Assembly: GCA_964465125.1 (NCBI GenBank)
Contig: CAYXIO010000009.1
Coordinates: 25,251-89,250, forward strand
DNA: 64,000 nucleotides
Source of the DNA: CAYOHG01 sp964465125
Lineage (GTDB): Bacteria > Planctomycetota > Phycisphaerae > UBA1845 > Fen-1342
Direction: 5' to 3'
Every line of letters begins with the position of its first letter. Position 1 is the first letter of the stretch. The translations under genes were made by a program, and so were the position numbers. The notes under the pieces were generated by a model that did no database searches, was not told the origin of the DNA, and saw nothing but the letters and a program-made list of their open reading frames with translations. Of this stretch, positions 36,258 through 44,961 are shown piece by piece.

Positions 36258-36872
36258 TTATTCCGCCGAGCCTAGCAGGTGCTCGACGGTTTCGTTCGAG
36301 AACCCAGCGGCTTCCAGCGAGCGCTGTAACTTCCTGTAAGCATTGACCTTGTGAAGATGGGCGCTGCTCGGAGCCAACCCCAGTTGCTCGGCCAGAGCGC
36401 GCTCGGACTCGCCCGCGCCCGTTCCCAGCACGATCGCCCGCTCCAGCTCGCTGAGCGAATCGGACCCACTCTGTTGGTGAATCGCGGCACGCAGCGCGTC
36501 CAACAACGCCGCGTAATCAAGCGCATGGTCCGGGCCGGCGGACGGGTCGCTCGCGGCGGCGTGCAGAAGCTCGTCGGGGACCGGCTCGGCCGCGCGCCCG
36601 GCGCGGCGCTCCTGAAGCCAGACGTTGTTTGCGATGGCGTAAACGAACGTGCTGACCGCGGCCCTCTGCGGGTTGTAGCGCCCGCGGCGCAGCGACTCCC
36701 ACAGCAGCGACCAGGTTCGCTGGAGCAGATCGTCCACGCGATCCCAACGTCCGGTCAGGCGCTGGCCGAACAGCCGCCGCAGCCCCGGCGAAAGCTGCTC
36801 GATCACCGCCGCGACGGCTTCGCGATCGCCGGCGGCGACTCGTTTCCGTAGTTCGTCGGCTCCTTGGGGCAT
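36258..36872 (-). CDS. ECF-type RNA polymerase sigma factor
   Basis: 204 residues from the ATG at 36872 (a TTG two codons upstream is the alternative). Region 2: residues about 15-90 with AVIEQLSPGLRRLF and DDLLQRTWSLLWESLRRGRY (DLxQxxW), then STFVYAIANNVWLQERRA. Region 4: about 145-195 with LSELERAIVLGTGAGESERA LAEQLGLAPSSAHLHKVNAY in pieces, an HTH where the loop SSAHLHKV matches the recognition helix. It directs transcription of a small regulon, possibly including its own operon with the membrane partner downstream. Confidence 0.85.
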   Translation of the reverse strand: MPQGADELRKRVAAGDREAVAAVIEQLSPGLRRLFGQRLTGRWDRVDDLLQRTWSLLWESLRRGRYNPQRAAVSTFVYAIANNVWLQERRAGRAAEPVPDELLHAAASDPSAGPDHALDYAALLDALRAAIHQQSGSDSLSELERAIVLGTGAGESERALAEQLGLAPSSAHLHKVNAYRKLQRSLEAAGFSNETVEHLLGSAE

Positions 36873-36983
36873 GGGCAAGAGGCTACGTCAGCGGTGAGGA
36901 ATTGGCAAAGCGGGCGGCGTCCTCTCGCTGCCGGTGGCGTGTGCCCGACGCGCGCCCGAACCCGCTGAGGCAAGCCGCGGGCC

Positions 36984-37026
36984 GGGACCCACTGCCGTGT
37001 CGGCCGGGTGCCACTGCCGCGTCGGC
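36984..37026. repeat. Tandem 22-bp repeat of a GGGTGCCACTGCCG-type unit
   Basis: Two units, GGGACCCACTGCCGTGTCGGC (36984-37004) and GGGTGCCACTGCCGCGTCGGC (37006-37026), in the gap between the sigma-factor and zinc-ribbon genes. Similar GGGTGCCACTGC units are dispersed intergenic repeats in planctomycete genomes, as I recall. Confidence 0.5.
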
Positions 37027-37062
37027 AGCGCGCCTTGTCGGACGGCACGGCCTCGGCGGCGC

Positions 37063-37374
37063 TCAGCGCAGCGCCAGCCACGCGAACGCGCCGGCCAGCG
37101 CCAGAACGAGGACGATCCAGAGCGCTCGCGGGCGCGACGCCGCCTTCAGCACGATCGCCGCCCCGCAATGCGGGCAGTAGTCCGTCTGGTCGTAGATTTC
37201 GCGCCGGCAGTTCGGACAGGGAAGCGTGTCGACGGAGCCGTCGGAATCGCCGAAGCGGGCGACGTCGGCATCGTCCGGCGCATCGTCGACCGAGTCGTCC
37301 GACTCCGGCCCGTCGGCGTCCGACCAGGCCTCGTTCTCCCAGTCGGCGTTGTCGTGGTGCGCGCTGCGGCTCAA
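37063..37374 (-). CDS. Zinc-ribbon protein with C-terminal membrane anchor
   Basis: About 103 residues if it starts at the TTG at 37374; longer in-frame starts would run into tRNA-Leu and are unlikely. An acidic N-terminal region (DADGPESDDSVDDAPDDADV) is followed by a four-Cys zinc ribbon, CPNCRREIYDQTDYCPHCG, and one C-terminal membrane helix (ALWIVLVLALAGAFAWLAL), giving a tail-anchored cytoplasmic protein. Function unknown; similar ribbons occur in small planctomycete membrane proteins. It is downstream of tRNA-Leu on the same strand (about 70 bases) and probably shares its transcript. The start is uncertain. Confidence 0.6.
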   Translation of the reverse strand: MSRSAHHDNADWENEAWSDADGPESDDSVDDAPDDADVARFGDSDGSVDTLPCPNCRREIYDQTDYCPHCGAAIVLKAASRPRALWIVLVLALAGAFAWLALR

Positions 37375-37442
37375 GTCGGCCTCGCATCGGACGGGGGTCG
37401 CCGCGGCCTGCGGAAACAACGGGCGCGCGCGGGGCGCTGCAC

Positions 37443-37528
37443 TGCCGAAGGTGGGACTCGAACCCACACTCCCTGTGAGGGGAACGGGATTTTGAATCCC
37501 GCGCGTCTGCCAGTTCCGCCACTCCGGC
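37443..37528 (-). tRNA. tRNA-Leu (anticodon CAA)
   Basis: On the minus strand: acceptor GCCGGAG/CTTCGGC with discriminator A; D arm with GGCGGAACTGGCAGAC; anticodon stem CGGGA/TCCCG around TTCAAAA (anticodon CAA); long class II variable arm (TTCCCCTCACAGGGAGT); T arm GTGGG-TTCGAGT-CCCAC. CCA is not encoded. Confidence 0.96.
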
Positions 37529-37550
37529 GTGGCTTGCGTCGCCGGGTTGG

Positions 37551-37579
37551 AGACTACAGAGCGCGTTTCGCGGGGTCAA
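37551..37579 (-). promoter_or_regulatory. Putative tRNA-Leu promoter
   Basis: On the minus strand TTGACC (37574-37579), a 17-base spacer and TAGTCT (37551-37556), ending 22 bases before the tRNA 5' end. It could also serve the downstream zinc-ribbon gene. Confidence 0.55.
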
Positions 37580-37889
37580 GCGGCGAGGTGAGCGCGACAG
37601 CAGGGCGCGGTGACTCGGCTTGAGCAGGAAACGGGTGAGTTGCCCGTACCGCCCTGCGCGCACGACCCTGCGCGTACGACCGTGCCCGTACTACCCCGCG
37701 AAACACCGCCGCCGCCCGTGGCCCGCGGTGGGGCGCCGAGCGGCGGCAGATGTTCGTGTCCTGAGTTCGGACCGTTGCGGACGGCGCGATGGTCCGGCGC
37801 ACTCTTGGATTTCCCGCGGTGTCGGGCACCCGCGGACGACCCGGAAATCGCCGTCGGCCACAGGGGGCCGACGCTGCGGGCCCGGCTGA
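37580..37889. other. Gene-free intergenic stretch
   Basis: No gene seen between the tRNA-Leu promoter and the stop of the next gene. It holds a cluster of CCGCCCTGCGC and GTACGACC-like degenerate repeats near 37640-37700, but no convincing terminator. Confidence 0.4.
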
Positions 37890-39518
37890 CTACTGCTTCT
37901 TGAAGCTCATCTTCAGGGCCGCGTTGTTGCCGTTGTTCTGCGCGGCGATGTCAATCACGTAGTGATCGACGGCCACCGGCCCGCTGGTGGTCTGCACGGT
38001 GTCGACGAAGATGGCGTTCGGCAGCGTGACCGTAAACGTGTTGTCGGCGGACAGGGTCGAAAACGGCGTGCTGGGCTCGTACGAGGTGCTGTAGATGCTG
38101 AAGCCGGCGGGCGGCGTCGGCCAGGTCGCGGCGCCGTCGATGCCGTTGATCTGCGAGCCGTCCGCGGCGTGGAAGAAGACCTCGAAGCGATACGGCAGGC
38201 CGGTCAGCAGCGCGCCGGTGTCGTCCACGGGCGGATTCCACTCGAGCTCCAGGTCCTGCGTGCCGTCGAACGCGATCGTCTCTGGACCGGCGACCGGGGT
38301 CAGAGCGCCGGGCGCGCCGGCGTTCACCAGCTTCGGAATGCTCTTGAAGACGAAGTTGATCATGCGCGAGTAGACGCCGACCGTGCCGTCGTCGTAGCTC
38401 ACCTCGACGGTGAACGTGTCGCCCGCGTTCATGAACTGGTGCGGCGTTGCGAACGCCTGAAAGTGATTCGGACCCGGGTTGTCGAACGCATACGCGGTAT
38501 CCGACCAGAGCGCGCCGGTGTGCAGCACGGTCATGTCGGGCTGGTAGATCGGCGTCGGCGCCGGCGGACCGATCAGCCGAACGGCGGTCACGTTCCGGCT
38601 GCTGCTGTTGTTCTTCAGTTCGAAGGTGATGACGGTGTTGTTCTTGAGAATTTCCTCAATGCCGGGCTCGTCGCCGGCGTAGAAGACCTGCGCCAGGTTC
38701 GACTCGATCTTCAGATTCATGAAGAAGCTGAGCGTCACGCCCTCGAAGGGGATCGGGCTGAGCACCGCATCAGGATCGAAGTCGTCGACCGTGCCGTCGC
38801 CGTCGTCGTCGGCGTCATAGGTGTCGATCAGGCCGTCCTGATCCGAGTCGAGCTGCTGGCGCGGGTCGTCGGAAGCGTCGCCCTGCGCGCCGTCGCCCTT
38901 GCCGTGCGAAGTGACGCCGACGGGCACGCCGTTGTCGTCGAGGCGCGATACCACGTCGTCAGGCACGTCGGCGTTGTCGAGGTCGGCGTCCGGGCCGGGC
39001 GCCAGCGGAGCGTCGCCGGGCGCGTCGGGAGCGTCGAACGTGCCGAGGTCGGCGGCGCCGTTGAGCTCCAGGCCGGTGTAGCCGTTCGTGCCGTCGTCGC
39101 CGAAGACCACCGGGCCCAGCGCCTGGCTGTCGGGGCCGATGACGGTGACCATGAAGAGATTGCCCTGCTCTTCGGCGGGCAGATCGACCAGGAACGCGCC
39201 GGATGCGTCGGTCAGCGCACTGTACGTCTCCTGCGTCTCGGTGCTCTGCATCAGCACGACGTAGCCGGTCGAGTCGGTTCCCTCGGCGATGGCGGCGCGC
39301 TTGGCGGACTCCGACGCGTTGATGACGCCGCTGAGACTCAGGCTGGTGCTCGAATCGTCGTCGCCGGCGTCGGTGGTGTCCGTGTCGTCGGGGGTGTTGT
39401 CGGTGTTGGTGTTACCGGCCGTCGTGCCGTCGCCTGTGCCGGCGGTTTGGTTGGCCGGGCAGCCGGCAAGCGCCAGCACGGCGGCTAACGACGTAAGTGC
39501 GAGGAGTCTCTTCATCAT
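37890..39518 (-). CDS. Lipoprotein with thrombospondin type 3-like calcium repeats
   Basis: 542 residues; the start MMK has GGAGA upstream. Lipobox LAVLALAGC (Cys about 20), then a Thr/Asp-rich linker (about 21-60), a carboxypeptidase-regulatory-like segment (YSALTDASGAFLVDLPAEEQ), and a TSP3-like calcium stretch about residues 225-252 (DSDQDGLIDTYDADDDGDGT, VDDFDPD). The second half looks like beta-sandwich domains (MTVLHTGALWSDTAYAFDNP; LELEWNPPVDDTGALLTGLP; SADNTFTVTLPNAIF), possibly fibronectin III-like. No catalytic residues recognised. Probably an outer-membrane-anchored surface protein. Confidence 0.72.
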   Translation of the reverse strand: MMKRLLALTSLAAVLALAGCPANQTAGTGDGTTAGNTNTDNTPDDTDTTDAGDDDSSTSLSLSGVINASESAKRAAIAEGTDSTGYVVLMQSTETQETYSALTDASGAFLVDLPAEEQGNLFMVTVIGPDSQALGPVVFGDDGTNGYTGLELNGAADLGTFDAPDAPGDAPLAPGPDADLDNADVPDDVVSRLDDNGVPVGVTSHGKGDGAQGDASDDPRQQLDSDQDGLIDTYDADDDGDGTVDDFDPDAVLSPIPFEGVTLSFFMNLKIESNLAQVFYAGDEPGIEEILKNNTVITFELKNNSSSRNVTAVRLIGPPAPTPIYQPDMTVLHTGALWSDTAYAFDNPGPNHFQAFATPHQFMNAGDTFTVEVSYDDGTVGVYSRMINFVFKSIPKLVNAGAPGALTPVAGPETIAFDGTQDLELEWNPPVDDTGALLTGLPYRFEVFFHAADGSQINGIDGAATWPTPPAGFSIYSTSYEPSTPFSTLSADNTFTVTLPNAIFVDTVQTTSGPVAVDHYVIDIAAQNNGNNAALKMSFKKQ

Positions 39519-39756
39519 CGGTTTCTCCTGTGTTTGCCTGGTGCGCCGACCGAGCGGCCGACCCTCGCCGGGACGGCGGCGAATGCACCTCAGCGCGGTA
39601 TCGGGTCGCGCGGCGGGGGCGTTGAGCGGAAGGCGGGTATTTCCTCGGTTTGCTCCGGCCTCTGGAGAAAACGGCTCGAAAGGGGCCGAGAATCGCGGCG
39701 AATTCTGGACTATCGGGCGTGAGCCGCCGGCGATCGCGACGGGTGACCCGTCCGCG

Positions 39757-40422
39757 TCAATTCGGCGCCCAGCCCGCGGCGCCGATCAGCCGGACAAATC
39801 GGCAGCGCAGCACGCTTTGCTCGGAGAAAGCGACGTGGGTGCGTTGCAGCACGACCAGCTCCTGGTCGTCCAGCGGTCCGATGGGAATCACCAGCCGTCC
39901 GCCCACGCGGAGTTGGTAGCGCAGCTCCGCGGGAACGCGAGGCGCACCGGCGGTGACGATGATCCCGTCGAAGGGAGCCCGCTCGGCGCAGCCGAGCGTG
40001 CCGTCGCCGACCAGGACCTCGACATTGGCGACGCCGAGCTGAGTCAATCGCGCGCGGGCGGCGTCGGCGAGCCGCGCGATGCGCTCGATGGAAATCACGC
40101 GCGCGCAGAGGCGCGCGAGAACCGCCGACTGATAGCCCGTGCCGGTCCCGATTTCGAGCACCGTTCCGGCGCGGTCGACCTGAAGGAGCTGAGTCATCAG
40201 GCCGACCATGTAGGGCTGGGAAATGGTCTGTCCGCAATCCACCGGCAGGGCGCAATCGGCATAGGCCTCGTGCGCGCAGGCCGCCGGCACAAAATGCTCG
40301 CGCGGGATCGCCCGCATGGCGTCGAGCACGGGCGCCGAGGTGATGCCGCGTTGCGCGAGCTGATCAGCGACCATGCGCTCGCGCTCGGCGGCGCGGTGGA
40401 ATGGCGCAGGGCCTGAACCCAT
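39757..40422 (-). CDS. pcm: Protein-L-isoaspartate O-methyltransferase
   Basis: 221 residues from the ATG at 40422, the family's usual length; an upstream extension is in frame but not homologous. Features: RGITSAPVLDAMRAIPREHF, YADCALPVDCGQTISQPYMV (conserved around the active site), SAM motif VLEIGTGTGYQSAVLA, VISIERIARLADAAR, VLVGDGTLGCAERAPFDGII and RLVIPIGP. It methylates isoaspartyl residues in aged proteins for repair. It is 49 bases downstream of the YggU gene on the same strand. Confidence 0.92.
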   Translation of the reverse strand: MGSGPAPFHRAAERERMVADQLAQRGITSAPVLDAMRAIPREHFVPAACAHEAYADCALPVDCGQTISQPYMVGLMTQLLQVDRAGTVLEIGTGTGYQSAVLARLCARVISIERIARLADAARARLTQLGVANVEVLVGDGTLGCAERAPFDGIIVTAGAPRVPAELRYQLRVGGRLVIPIGPLDDQELVVLQRTHVAFSEQSVLRCRFVRLIGAAGWAPN

Positions 40423-40471
40423 CCACCGAAGTGTACCCGCTTCGGCGCGGCAATCGAAGCGTGCGATGCGG

Positions 40472-40801
40472 TCAAGCGCCTGGCGGTGCAGGCAGGCACG
40501 CGGCCAGGCGCGCGCGAACGGCGTCGAGTTCCAGGCCGCGCAGCCGAAGCGTCTTGAGCGGGCGAGTTTGGCCGGAGACGACCTGCACGTCGCGAAGCGG
40601 AAGGCCCAGCGCTCGGGCGACCAGGCGAACGACCTCTTCATTTGCGCGGCCGCGCTCCGGCGCGGCGCTGACCGTCAATCGCAGGGCGTGGTTCCACACT
40701 CCCGCGATGCGCGAGCGCGAGGCGCCCGGCACCACCTTAACGTCCAGCTCCACGTCGCCGCCGGCGACGCGCAGCCGCACGGCCTGGATTGGATCCCTCA
40801 C
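40472..40801 (-). CDS. YggU/DUF167-family protein
   Basis: 109 residues from a GTG at 40801 that overlaps the lptB stop as GTGA, so the two are translationally coupled. Family motifs: VELDVKVVPGASRSRIAG, LRLTVSAAPERGRANEEVVR and LGLPLRDVQVVSGQTRPLKT. The fold is known from E. coli YggU, but its function is not. It lies between lptB and pcm. Confidence 0.85.
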   Translation of the reverse strand: MRDPIQAVRLRVAGGDVELDVKVVPGASRSRIAGVWNHALRLTVSAAPERGRANEEVVRLVARALGLPLRDVQVVSGQTRPLKTLRLRGLELDAVRARLAACLPAPPGA

Positions 40802-41583
40802 CGCAGCTCGACGGGCTGCTCCGCGGGGGTTGGCGCGATTCCCTCGGCATCTGGAAGGAACTCGTCGCCGCGGAAGGTGTTGCCGAGGTACGTCGCGCGC
40901 ACGCGCGGGTCGTTGATCAGCTCATGGGGCGTGCCGTCGCTGATGACGCGGCCCTGGTGGATGACGTAGCTTCGGTCGGTGGTCTTGAGGGTCTCGCGGA
41001 CGTTGTGGTCCGTCAGCAGGATCGCGATGCCGTGCTGCCGCAGCCGCAGGATTTCGGCGCGCAGCTCCTCGACCGCCTTGGGGTCGACGCCGCTGAACGG
41101 CTCGTCCAGCAGGATCAGCCGCGGGTTGGTGATCAGGGCGCGGGCGATTTCGAGCTTGCGGCGTTCGCCGCCGGAGATGTGCCGCGCCAGGTTGGCGCGC
41201 ACGTGCCGGAGGCTGAACTGCTCGAGCAGGTGCTCGACGGTTTCGCGGCGTTGCTTCCGGTTGAACCGCATGGTCTCGGCGATGGCCATGAGGTTGGCTT
41301 CGACGGTGAGCCGCTGAAAGACGCTGGGCTCCTGGGAGAGATAGCCGATGCCGGCGCGGGCCCGCTTGTACATCGGCAGGGCGGTGATGTCGCGGCCGAG
41401 GAAGGCGATTCGGCCGCCGTCGGCGCGGATCATGCCGACGGTGATGCGGAAGCTGGTGGTCTTGCCGGCCCCGTTGGGCCCGAGCAGACCGACAATCTCC
41501 CCGTCCTCGACGCAGAAATGCACGTCGTTGACGACGGTGCGGCCGCTGTATGTTTTGACGAGGTTGCGTGCCTCAAGCAGCAT
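40798..41583 (-). CDS. lptB: LptB-type ABC transporter ATPase
   Basis: 261 residues. Walker A GLLGPNGAGKTTSF, Q-loop GIGYLSQEPSVFQRLTVEAN, signature HISGGERRKLEIARAL, Walker B LILLDEPFSGVDP and switch His ILLTDHNVRETLKTTDRSYV. These match LptB (YhbG), the ATPase of lipopolysaccharide export. The C-terminal tail after RATYLGNTFRG is longer than in E. coli by about 20 residues. It powers LPS extraction with LptFG, which are not in the window. Implies an LPS- or lipid-containing outer membrane. Downstream of the double signal peptidase genes (81-base gap). Confidence 0.9.
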   Translation of the reverse strand: MLLEARNLVKTYSGRTVVNDVHFCVEDGEIVGLLGPNGAGKTTSFRITVGMIRADGGRIAFLGRDITALPMYKRARAGIGYLSQEPSVFQRLTVEANLMAIAETMRFNRKQRRETVEHLLEQFSLRHVRANLARHISGGERRKLEIARALITNPRLILLDEPFSGVDPKAVEELRAEILRLRQHGIAILLTDHNVRETLKTTDRSYVIHQGRVISDGTPHELINDPRVRATYLGNTFRGDEFLPDAEGIAPTPAEQPVELR

Positions 41584-41664
41584 CCGGTAAGTCCGTCAGC
41601 CCGGGGCGCAGCCCCTGCCGGTCCGTCTGGGTCAGGCCTCGGCGCAGTGATCCAGCGCCCGGGC

Positions 41665-43221
41665 CTAGCGAATGAAACGCACTCGCCCGATGTCCGGCAG
41701 GCGCCAGCGGCCGGCCGAATCCCAGGACATCCACCCAGGAAGATAGACGAAAAAGGCCCGTCCGACAATCTGATCGACACGGACGGTCCCCGCCGGGTAG
41801 GGCTGGCTCACTCGCAACTCGGGTGCCACCGCGACCCATTCCCGGGCGTCATGGCTGCGGGGGCTGTTGTCGCCGAGGACAAAATAGCACCCGTCCGGCA
41901 GCTCGAAGGGCTCGCTTGGCCGGGCGCGGACGGTTCCGGCGGTCAGGGTGTAGTAGACGTCGCGGTCCACCTGCACGCCGCCCAGCGAAAGCGCGCCGCC
42001 CCAAGCCACCAGCCGAATGCCCGCCGGCGATGTGCGGCGCCGCTCGCGCAGCCGGGCGAGGTCGGGGTGCAACAGGAAGTCGCTGGTCTGGGCCACCAGC
42101 TCGCCCTCGATTCGCAGCCAGACGCGCCAATCGCAGTGCGCTAGTTCGACGTGCAACGGCCGAGCGGAAGGCGGCTTGCGAACGCGACGGAGGCTGATCG
42201 CGGTGTCGCTGCCAGCCTCAGGGTTCATCTGACGCAGCTCGACGACCCCATCGCCGCCGATCGTCGCCACGAACTCGTTCGCGTCGCGCGTCAGGTGAAT
42301 TTCTAGTCGCGACTTCGAGGAGGCCATCCGCACGGCGGCCTTCAGGCGCACGTCCGCGAAGAACGCGCCCGACGCGCCGCCGTTGTACGCGTAGAAATCC
42401 TGCTGAAAATCCATTGAGGACTGCGGATCGAAGCGCAGGCCGAAGCGGTGTTCCTGGGCAGGAACAAACCGCAATTCGCGCTCGTCCAGCCCCGTCCAGC
42501 CGGCGAAACCGTGCGAATCGTCGGGCGGCGGGTCGGGTGGATCGAGCGCCCAGACGGAAGCGGCCGCGTTTGCGCCGCCGTCGAACGGCACCCGCGACTG
42601 ATCGAAAACGGGAATCCAGGTGGCCTCCTGCGCGGCCGGCGGCTTGCGCGCGATGTGCGGCTCGCCGCCTTTCGACCCGATGAAGATGTCGCCGTCGACA
42701 ATCTCGACCGTCTCCCCGGGCAGGCCGACCAGGCGCTTGATGTAGTGCTGGCGCGGGTCCGCCGGATCGCGAAAGACGATCGGGTCCCAGCGTCGCAGCC
42801 CGGCCCCGGGCCACAGCCAGGCCAGCCACTTGTGCACCAGAATCCGGTCGCCGGCGCGCTCGTCGCCGGGCCTGATTTCCACCGGCTCCCGGCAATTGGG
42901 GCAGCGCGCGGCAGGTGCGAATCGCCCGCCGCGAGTGGAGTCCGCGTCCTCAGGCAGTCCGAAATCGAAAATCGTTCCGCAGGCGGGGCAGAGCAGCGTT
43001 GCATGACGGCCGCAGAGCCCCGGCGCCATCGAGCCGGTTGGAATGATGAACGCCTCGATGAAGAAGGCCCGGAAGACGAAGGCCAGCATCAGCGCCGTCA
43101 GCAGGGTTTCGAGCGGTTCAACGACGCGCACCCACGCGACGGCGCGCGGGCTGAGGTGGTGGCGCGGTCTCGACGATCGCGTTCGTGCGGTCTGCGACAA
43201 GTCGTTCGGGTCTGGCGCCAA
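41665..43221 (-). CDS. Large signal peptidase I with zinc ribbon and inserted domain (copy B)
   Basis: 518 residues from a TTG at 43221 (start uncertain), 16 bases after the stop of the neighbouring paralogue. One membrane helix (TALMLAFVFRAFFIEAFIIP) leads to the catalytic Ser in IPTGSMAPGL (S64); the general base Lys is in QHYIKRLVGLPGETVEI (K162); the conserved GDNSPRSHDAREWV is near the C-terminus. Two CxxC pairs (C78/C81 and C107/C110) follow the Ser box and probably bind zinc. Between the Lys and GDN boxes lies an insertion of over 250 residues that is not in E. coli LepB, with beta-rich LEIHLTRDANEFVATIGGDG. It should cleave signal peptides on the periplasmic face. Confidence 0.85.
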   Translation of the reverse strand: MAPDPNDLSQTARTRSSRPRHHLSPRAVAWVRVVEPLETLLTALMLAFVFRAFFIEAFIIPTGSMAPGLCGRHATLLCPACGTIFDFGLPEDADSTRGGRFAPAARCPNCREPVEIRPGDERAGDRILVHKWLAWLWPGAGLRRWDPIVFRDPADPRQHYIKRLVGLPGETVEIVDGDIFIGSKGGEPHIARKPPAAQEATWIPVFDQSRVPFDGGANAAASVWALDPPDPPPDDSHGFAGWTGLDERELRFVPAQEHRFGLRFDPQSSMDFQQDFYAYNGGASGAFFADVRLKAAVRMASSKSRLEIHLTRDANEFVATIGGDGVVELRQMNPEAGSDTAISLRRVRKPPSARPLHVELAHCDWRVWLRIEGELVAQTSDFLLHPDLARLRERRRTSPAGIRLVAWGGALSLGGVQVDRDVYYTLTAGTVRARPSEPFELPDGCYFVLGDNSPRSHDAREWVAVAPELRVSQPYPAGTVRVDQIVGRAFFVYLPGWMSWDSAGRWRLPDIGRVRFIR

Positions 43222-43237
43222 CGCGCGTGCTCACAGC

Positions 43238-44806
43238 TCAGTCGATCCAGCGGACGCGCCCCAGATCGGGCAACAGGTTGAATCCCAGCCCCGGGAGCGG
43301 CATGAACCCCGGCCAGTACACCAGGAATGCGCGGCCGATCATCTGATCGGCCGGCACGGTGCCTACGGTGTAGTCCCCGCGCTGAAGGTCGTCGCGCAGG
43401 CTCGGACCGAGGTCTTCGGCGCGCCAGAAACGGCTGTCCAGGCTGTTGGGGCTGTTGTCGCCCAGAACGAAGTAGCCATTGGACGGAAGATGAATCGGGT
43501 TCCCGGCTACGCCGTTGCTGCGCGGACCGGACGCCTGGGTGTAATGCACGTCGCGGTCGACGCGCAGGTGCGAGAACTCGGCCTGCAAATCCGCCGCCGC
43601 GATGCGAATGACGGAAGGAATCCGCCGGGCGGCGAAGTTCTGCGCCTGCTCGGCGGAAACCGAGTAGCGACGGTCATCCGATTCGAGCACCACACGTCCG
43701 TCCACCTCGATCTGCACCCGGTAGTCCGCGTGTCCCAGGGCAAGTTGGACGGCTCGGTCGGCCGGCACGCGGGCCTCACCCCAGGTCTCGCGCTGCTGCG
43801 CGTCCTGTCGCTGGCACTCCAGCACGAGGTGTCCGTCGCGATGCAGCCGGGCGAAGAAGCGGTCGCCGTGCTTGTTCAGGCTCAGCTCGACGAATCCCGA
43901 GCCGCCCGTCATCTCCACGTCCGCCGACACGCGCGCGTCGCTGACCAGGAAACTCGGCTGTCCCGAGAGGGCGTTGTATCCGTAGAAGTCGAGGATCGGC
44001 GCGATGCGATCCGAGTCACGGTCGAAGGCGGCGAACTCGATGGTCTCCAGGCTTCTGCCCAGCCCGTCGAAGCTCGGCCGGCGCTGGTCGAGCACCTGCC
44101 AGCCCGAATCAGCCTGGCGGGCCGTCCAGTGGGGGTGGTATCCGCCGGCCCCTGGCTGGTGCGGTATGTAGTCGTGGTCATACACCGGGAACCACAGGGC
44201 ATGTTGCACGCGCACCGGCTTGCGCGCCACCTGCGGCTCGGCCGCGCCCGGCGCGGTGACGAAAATGTCCCCGTCGATGATCTCGATCGTCTCATTGGGA
44301 AGGCCGATCAGCCTCTTGATGTAGTTCTGGCTGGGCTGGTTGGGGTTCTTGAAGACCACCACGTCCCAGCGCCGCGGGCCGAGGCTGCCGCCGAAGTCGT
44401 AGCTCCATCCCTGCACGACGATCCGGTCGCCGTCGCGCAGGGGAAGCTTGACGCCTCCCCGGCCGGTCGGGCTGGTGCGCTCCTGCCAACGACAGTTCGG
44501 GCACAGGATCATTTCGGGAATGCGGTTGAGCTCGCCGCCGCGCTCGTCGCGCACGCGCTGCGGGCCGATCTTGTACTCCCAGCCGCAGTTCGAGCAGGCG
44601 TGGACCGCGTGCTGGCCGGCGAGCGTTTCCGCCATCGATCCGGTCGGTATGATGAACAGCGGCAGGAAGAAGCTCTTGAGCACGAGCAGCCAGACGAACA
44701 GATCGAGGAACGAACCGATCTGCGCCAGCGCGGACTCCTTCGGCGCGCGGGGCGCATCGCGCGTGGCGACAGCGAGGCCGCCGGCTTGCGTCTTGCTCTG
44801 GTTCAT
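43238..44806 (-). CDS. Large signal peptidase I with zinc ribbon and inserted domain (copy A)
   Basis: 522 residues. A membrane helix (SFLDLFVWLLVLKSFFLPLF) leads to the catalytic Ser (S57 in FIIPTGSMAETL); CSNC and CPNC pairs (C71/C74, C102/C105) follow; Lys is K164 in QNYIKRLIGLPNETIEI; GDN is at 449-451. About 285 residues separate Lys and GDN, far more than in LepB. That insert is beta-rich (FVELSLNKHGDRFFARLHRD, VQIEVDGRVVLESDD), like a jelly-roll domain. Directly upstream of copy B with 16 bases between them. Both copies appear active, so they may serve different substrates or form a heterodimer (inference). Confidence 0.87.
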   Translation of the reverse strand: MNQSKTQAGGLAVATRDAPRAPKESALAQIGSFLDLFVWLLVLKSFFLPLFIIPTGSMAETLAGQHAVHACSNCGWEYKIGPQRVRDERGGELNRIPEMILCPNCRWQERTSPTGRGGVKLPLRDGDRIVVQGWSYDFGGSLGPRRWDVVVFKNPNQPSQNYIKRLIGLPNETIEIIDGDIFVTAPGAAEPQVARKPVRVQHALWFPVYDHDYIPHQPGAGGYHPHWTARQADSGWQVLDQRRPSFDGLGRSLETIEFAAFDRDSDRIAPILDFYGYNALSGQPSFLVSDARVSADVEMTGGSGFVELSLNKHGDRFFARLHRDGHLVLECQRQDAQQRETWGEARVPADRAVQLALGHADYRVQIEVDGRVVLESDDRRYSVSAEQAQNFAARRIPSVIRIAAADLQAEFSHLRVDRDVHYTQASGPRSNGVAGNPIHLPSNGYFVLGDNSPNSLDSRFWRAEDLGPSLRDDLQRGDYTVGTVPADQMIGRAFLVYWPGFMPLPGLGFNLLPDLGRVRWID

Positions 44807-44961
44807 CGCTTCGTCCGGGCCCGCCGCCGAGCTTCCTGCCTCCGCACCCTGCGGCGGGAAGTCGGCAGGGTAGTAGCCTGCGGTGCGCGGGTCAACGCGG
44901 GCGCCTCAGTGACGTCCGGCTCGGCCGAAACGGCTCAATCGAGAGACGGCAGGGCAAGCGC

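Noticed and set aside
36803..37663. 286-codon minus-strand frame spanning the sigma-factor start and tRNA-Leu
   Set aside because: It runs through a clear tRNA and repeat DNA; the real gene in the area is the zinc-ribbon frame at 37063-37374.
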